From CAYVQZ01 sp964453435 (GTDB taxonomy: Bacteria; Abyssobacteria; SURF-5): a stretch of 64,000 nucleotides of DNA. Numbering within the stretch: position 1 is the first letter of the stretch; every line of letters starts with the position of its first letter. The stretch is from positions 1 through 64,000 of the forward strand of contig CAYVQZ010000010.1 in NCBI GenBank assembly GCA_964453435.1, written 5' to 3'. This document shows, in pieces, positions 61,100-64,000 of the stretch. Both the position numbers and the translations under genes were made by a program. The notes below the pieces were generated by a model, which saw nothing but the letters and a program-made list of their open reading frames with translations, was not told the DNA's origin and made no database searches.

Positions 61100-62032
61100 C
61101 TATGTTAGTGTCTCGAAGTACTCGATCGTTTTGGCCAGACCATCTCGCAACGAAACGCAGGGGCGCCAGCCAAGCTTCTCGCGGGCACGTGTGATATCGG
61201 GCTGTCGCACCTTCGGGTCGTCCTCGGGCAACGGCTCCATCAATATCTCACTCTCGCCGCCAACCAGCTCCTTCACGAGTTCCGCCAGTTGGAGCACCGA
61301 CATTTCCACGGGGTTTCCGCAATTCACCGGGTCCGTTTCGTCCGAGAACAACAACCTGGTAATGACTTCCACGAGGTCATCGACATAACAGAAGCTGCGC
61401 GTCTGCGAGCCGTCGCCATAAACGGTCAACGGTTCGCCTTTCAAAGCCTGATTCACGAAGTTAGATACTACGCGCCCGTCGTTCGGGCGCATTCTCGGGC
61501 CGTATGTGTTGAAAATGCGCGCGATGCGCGTATCGATTTTGTGAACGCGATGATACGCCATCACCAGCGCTTCGGCAAAGCGCTTTGCTTCGTCATAAAC
61601 GCCCCGGGGACCGATCGGGTTCACATTGCCCCAATAGGACTCGGGCTGCGGATGGATCAGCGGGTCGCCGTACACTTCCGATGTCGACGCGAGCAAAAAG
61701 CGCGCTCCCTTGTCCTTTGCCAATCCCAGCACTTTGTGAGTGCCAAGGGAGCCGACTTTCAAGGTTTGTATCGGGAGCTCCAGGTAATCGATCGGGCTGG
61801 CCGGCGAGGCGAAATGAAGAACGTAGTCCAGTTTCCCGGCAACATAGATATACTCTGTCACATCGTAATGAATGAACCGGAACCTCGGGTTGCCGAACAA
61901 ATGGGCCACATTGTTCGCGTTGCCGGTAATCAGGTTGTCCACACAGGTAACGTCGTGACCTTCTTTAATAAAACGGTCACACAGGTGGGACCCGAGAAAA
62001 CCTGCGCCGCCCGTAATTAATACTCGTGCCAA
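61100..62032 (-). CDS. UDP-glucuronate decarboxylase-like SDR
   Basis: A 310-residue extended SDR. It has the NAD loop GGAGFLGSHL, DNLITGNANNV, HFASPASPIDY, STSEVYGDP, and an active-site YDEAKRFAEAL (Y-x-x-x-K), with ARIFNTYGPRM. The block order and NPIGPRGVYDEAKR follow UDP-xylose synthase (UXS), which makes UDP-xylose from UDP-glucuronate. The TTG start at 62032 has GGAGG six bases upstream. Confidence 0.9.
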   Translation of the reverse strand: MARVLITGGAGFLGSHLCDRFIKEGHDVTCVDNLITGNANNVAHLFGNPRFRFIHYDVTEYIYVAGKLDYVLHFASPASPIDYLELPIQTLKVGSLGTHKVLGLAKDKGARFLLASTSEVYGDPLIHPQPESYWGNVNPIGPRGVYDEAKRFAEALVMAYHRVHKIDTRIARIFNTYGPRMRPNDGRVVSNFVNQALKGEPLTVYGDGSQTRSFCYVDDLVEVITRLLFSDETDPVNCGNPVEMSVLQLAELVKELVGGESEILMEPLPEDDPKVRQPDITRAREKLGWRPCVSLRDGLAKTIEYFETLT

Positions 62033-62044
62033 GAGACGCCTCCT

Positions 62045-62995
62045 TCAACCGAAACATCGCCAGTATTCCATGAGTTCCTTCAACGTTTCCTTCAAGGGAA
62101 TTCTCGGTCTCCACCCGACCTCCCTTTCAATTTTTCCAAAATCGCCCCGGACGTCTTCCACTTCGCTCTCCCTCGCGCGGTCGCAAGACTCAACGACCCG
62201 CATCTGAATCTGCGAGGCCGCCAGCAATTCTTGCAGAATCTCGCCCACGCTCAGAGATTCGCCCGAACAAATGTTGTACACCTCACATGATTTCCCGCCC
62301 CGGAGAATATCGCGGTAAGCCCGAACGACGTCCCTGACATCCGTGAAATCCCGTTTCGGCGTCAGATTCCCCACCCGGACCTCAGGCGGACGACGCCCCT
62401 TTTCAGCCTCGACAATCTGCCGCGCGAAATCGGAGCAGACAAAGCGCGCCTCCTGCCGAGGGCCTGTGTGATTGAACGGTCGCACCCGAACCACGCGCAT
62501 CGGTCCGGAAACACCGTATTGGTACGCGAGCATGCTCGCGCTCACCTTACTGACCGAATAGGGATTGGTCGGCCGCAGAGGAGCCTGCTCGCTGATGGGA
62601 AGCTCGCTCTCTTCCACGCGGCCGTACTCATCCGCAGAGCCGACGAACAGCACCATCGGCGCCGAGGGAATTTTTTTCGCCGCCTCAAACAGGTTCAGCG
62701 TGCCGTAAAGGTTGGTGTCAAATGTGGCCCGCGGATCAACGACGGAATCGGGGATGAACGTGCGCGCCGCCAAATGGTAAATTTCCTCCGGCTCCAGGTC
62801 TGAGACCGTTCCCTCTGTTTCCTTCGCATCCCGCAGGTCGCACGAAACGAGTCTGACCTCCGACCGAACGGCCTCGATATTCCGCGTATTCTCACCCGGA
62901 AAAACCGTGCCCGCCACTTCTTCTCCGTCACGGACAAGAAGCTCGGCGAGATGTGAGCCGGCAAAACCGGCGATTCCCGTAATTAATATTCTCAT
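62045..62995 (-). CDS. GDP-mannose 4,6-dehydratase/RMD-type SDR
   Basis: A 316-residue extended SDR: GIAGFAGSHLAELL, EIYHLAARTFIPDS, NLYGTLNLFEA, the catalytic YSVSK and RPFNHTGPRQ. Short GMD relatives and GDP-6-deoxy-4-keto-mannose reductases (RMD) share this pattern, and I cannot separate the two by eye. A deoxyhexose product such as GDP-rhamnose is plausible. It lies 12 bases before the UXS-like gene and 18 bases after the next epimerase. Confidence 0.85.
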   Translation of the reverse strand: MRILITGIAGFAGSHLAELLVRDGEEVAGTVFPGENTRNIEAVRSEVRLVSCDLRDAKETEGTVSDLEPEEIYHLAARTFIPDSVVDPRATFDTNLYGTLNLFEAAKKIPSAPMVLFVGSADEYGRVEESELPISEQAPLRPTNPYSVSKVSASMLAYQYGVSGPMRVVRVRPFNHTGPRQEARFVCSDFARQIVEAEKGRRPPEVRVGNLTPKRDFTDVRDVVRAYRDILRGGKSCEVYNICSGESLSVGEILQELLAASQIQMRVVESCDRARESEVEDVRGDFGKIEREVGWRPRIPLKETLKELMEYWRCFG

Positions 62996-63013
62996 GCTTG
63001 CGACCGCACCGAC

Positions 63014-63976
63014 TTATCTTTCGAAGTAATCGACCACCTTCTGCAACAAGTCGTCGAGGGACGTGCGTGGTTGAAAGCCGACCAGCTCTTTTGCCTTGTC
63101 GATGCAGGGGACGCGTCTTTGAAGGTCTTCGAACCCTCGTTCGTATGCCTGCTCGTACGGAATATACTCGATGCCAGACGAACTGTTTGTCATCTTGATG
63201 ACCCTTCGCGCCAAGTCTTCAATGGTGATCGCCTCGGTGGAACCGAGGTTGAAGATTTCTCCGACGGCCTCGGGTTTGGCCGCAAGAGCAAGAATTCCTA
63301 CAACAATATCGTTGATGTAAGAAAAGCAGCGCACCTGTTTTCCGTCGCCGAAAACCTGGAGTGGGTGACCGAGCAAGGCGGCCTTCACGAACCGCGGCAC
63401 AACCATGCCGTACTCTCCGGTCTGGCGGGGACCGCACGTGTTGAAGAATCTCACAATGACAACCGGCAGTTTCTTCTCACGCCAGTATGCAAGGGCAAGA
63501 AACTCATCGAAGGCCTTCGTGCAGGAATACCCCCATCGGGAAATGGATGTGGAGCCGAGAATCCTGTCGTCGTTCTCGCTCAAGCTTTCTTTTTCGTTCT
63601 TGCCGTAGATTTCGGACGTCGACGCGAGGACCACCTTCCTTTTATGCCGGTTCGCCGCCTCGAAGATGTTCTCGGTTCCCTTCGTGTTTATGCGAAGCGA
63701 AGCGAGAGGATTATTGATGATGTACTTGACACCGACCGCTGCGGCCATATGAAAAACGATTTCGCATCGTGAAACCAGCTCGTCGACAACCTTGTCATCC
63801 AGAACGGTGTCGAGGACAAATCGGAAGGCGGGACTCTCCTGAAGATGGTCGATGTTCTCGCGCCTGCCTGTCGAGAGGTCATCGAGAATCGTGACCTGGT
63901 CTCCTCTTTCGAGCAGGGCCTCCGTTAAGTGTGAGCCGATAAACCCGGCTCCCCCGGTTACCAGCGCGTGGGCCAT
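63014..63976 (-). CDS. NAD-dependent sugar-nucleotide epimerase/dehydratase
   Basis: A 320-residue extended SDR: VTGGAGFIGSHLTEALLERG, DDLSTGRREN, VFHMAAAVGVKYI, STSEIYGKN, the catalytic YSCTK, and RFFNTCGPRQ. It resembles UDP-glucose 4-epimerase and UDP-glucuronate 4-epimerase-like proteins; the exact substrate is unclear. GGGGAGG precedes the ATG. It is the first gene of the minus-strand operon visible here; its promoter would lie outside the window. Confidence 0.88.
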   Translation of the reverse strand: MAHALVTGGAGFIGSHLTEALLERGDQVTILDDLSTGRRENIDHLQESPAFRFVLDTVLDDKVVDELVSRCEIVFHMAAAVGVKYIINNPLASLRINTKGTENIFEAANRHKRKVVLASTSEIYGKNEKESLSENDDRILGSTSISRWGYSCTKAFDEFLALAYWREKKLPVVIVRFFNTCGPRQTGEYGMVVPRFVKAALLGHPLQVFGDGKQVRCFSYINDIVVGILALAAKPEAVGEIFNLGSTEAITIEDLARRVIKMTNSSSGIEYIPYEQAYERGFEDLQRRVPCIDKAKELVGFQPRTSLDDLLQKVVDYFER

Positions 63977-64000
63977 GCGGCAGCCTCCCCTATCGGGTCC

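Noticed and set aside
1..64000. CRISPR arrays, rRNA operons, tRNA genes, integrases or prophage genes
   Set aside because: I looked for regular direct repeats with spacers, tRNA T-arm consensus with matching acceptor stems, and transposase or integrase motifs, and saw none in the window.

Overview
The window comes from a Gram-negative-type bacterial chromosome of moderately high GC. Single-copy housekeeping genes (purine, tryptophan, histidine and cobalamin synthesis) sit beside outer-surface polysaccharide genes, Ser/Thr and histidine kinases, PilZ proteins and many intergenic repeats. A diderm cell is suggested by a LAB_N protein, an ArnT/PMT-type glycosyltransferase, PlsC and lipoproteins. 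Naive comparison does not place it in a well-known model genus. The mix (DUF1844, a bS22/COX24-type mini-protein, PurS-PurL fusion, repeat-laden gaps) fits a little-studied or uncultivated lineage. Taxonomy is inference only.

Layout. 1-2663 (minus): cobU-cobT-cobS, cut by the window edge, behind a cobalamin riboswitch with its own promoter and terminator. 2711-5668 (minus): purA, then an operon of a 31-residue basic protein, hisG and a DUF1844 gene. 6112-10616 (plus): guaB with a strong promoter and a near-perfect operator-like palindrome, then guaA overlapping a zinc-ribbon gene, a GT2 glycosyltransferase and a LAB_N protein. 10827-15007: an ArnT-like transferase, a GspF-N-like membrane protein, a lipoprotein and plsC. 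14990-27339: a long purine operon, purB-C-F-M-L-Q-H-D-E. 27466-33188: trpD-C-F-B-A translationally coupled to a TldD/PmbA protein. 33228-38452: two large polytopic membrane proteins flanking a sugar aminotransferase and a left-handed beta-helix acyltransferase. 39023-45574 (minus): two tandem giant PAS hybrid histidine kinases. 46258-47938 (minus): a candidate AlkZ-related protein and a His/Tyr-rich exported protein. 48079-53674 (plus): a two-subunit aconitase X, an NDP-forming acyl-CoA synthetase alpha subunit fused to RNase HI, a 44-residue membrane peptide and an alpha/beta hydrolase. 53892-58977 (plus): PilZ protein, periplasmic coiled-coil protein, transmembrane Ser/Thr kinase, a small soluble protein, a membrane-anchored HTH protein and a small exported protein. 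59014-63976 (minus): three sugar-nucleotide epimerase/dehydratase-family genes, a PilZ gene and a polytopic glycosyltransferase-like gene.

How it fits together: purA, guaB/guaA and purB-E give most of the route from PRPP to AMP and GMP; purN/purT and purK are not in the window. trpDCFBA lacks trpE/trpG here. The polysaccharide genes at both ends, with a PilZ gene inside one operon, suggest c-di-GMP-controlled surface glycan synthesis. The most unusual items are the acyl-CoA synthetase/RNase HI fusion, the PilZ-coiled coil-kinase locus whose two largest proteins share a small beta-rich module, and a MITE-like palindromic repeat family scattered in the gaps.
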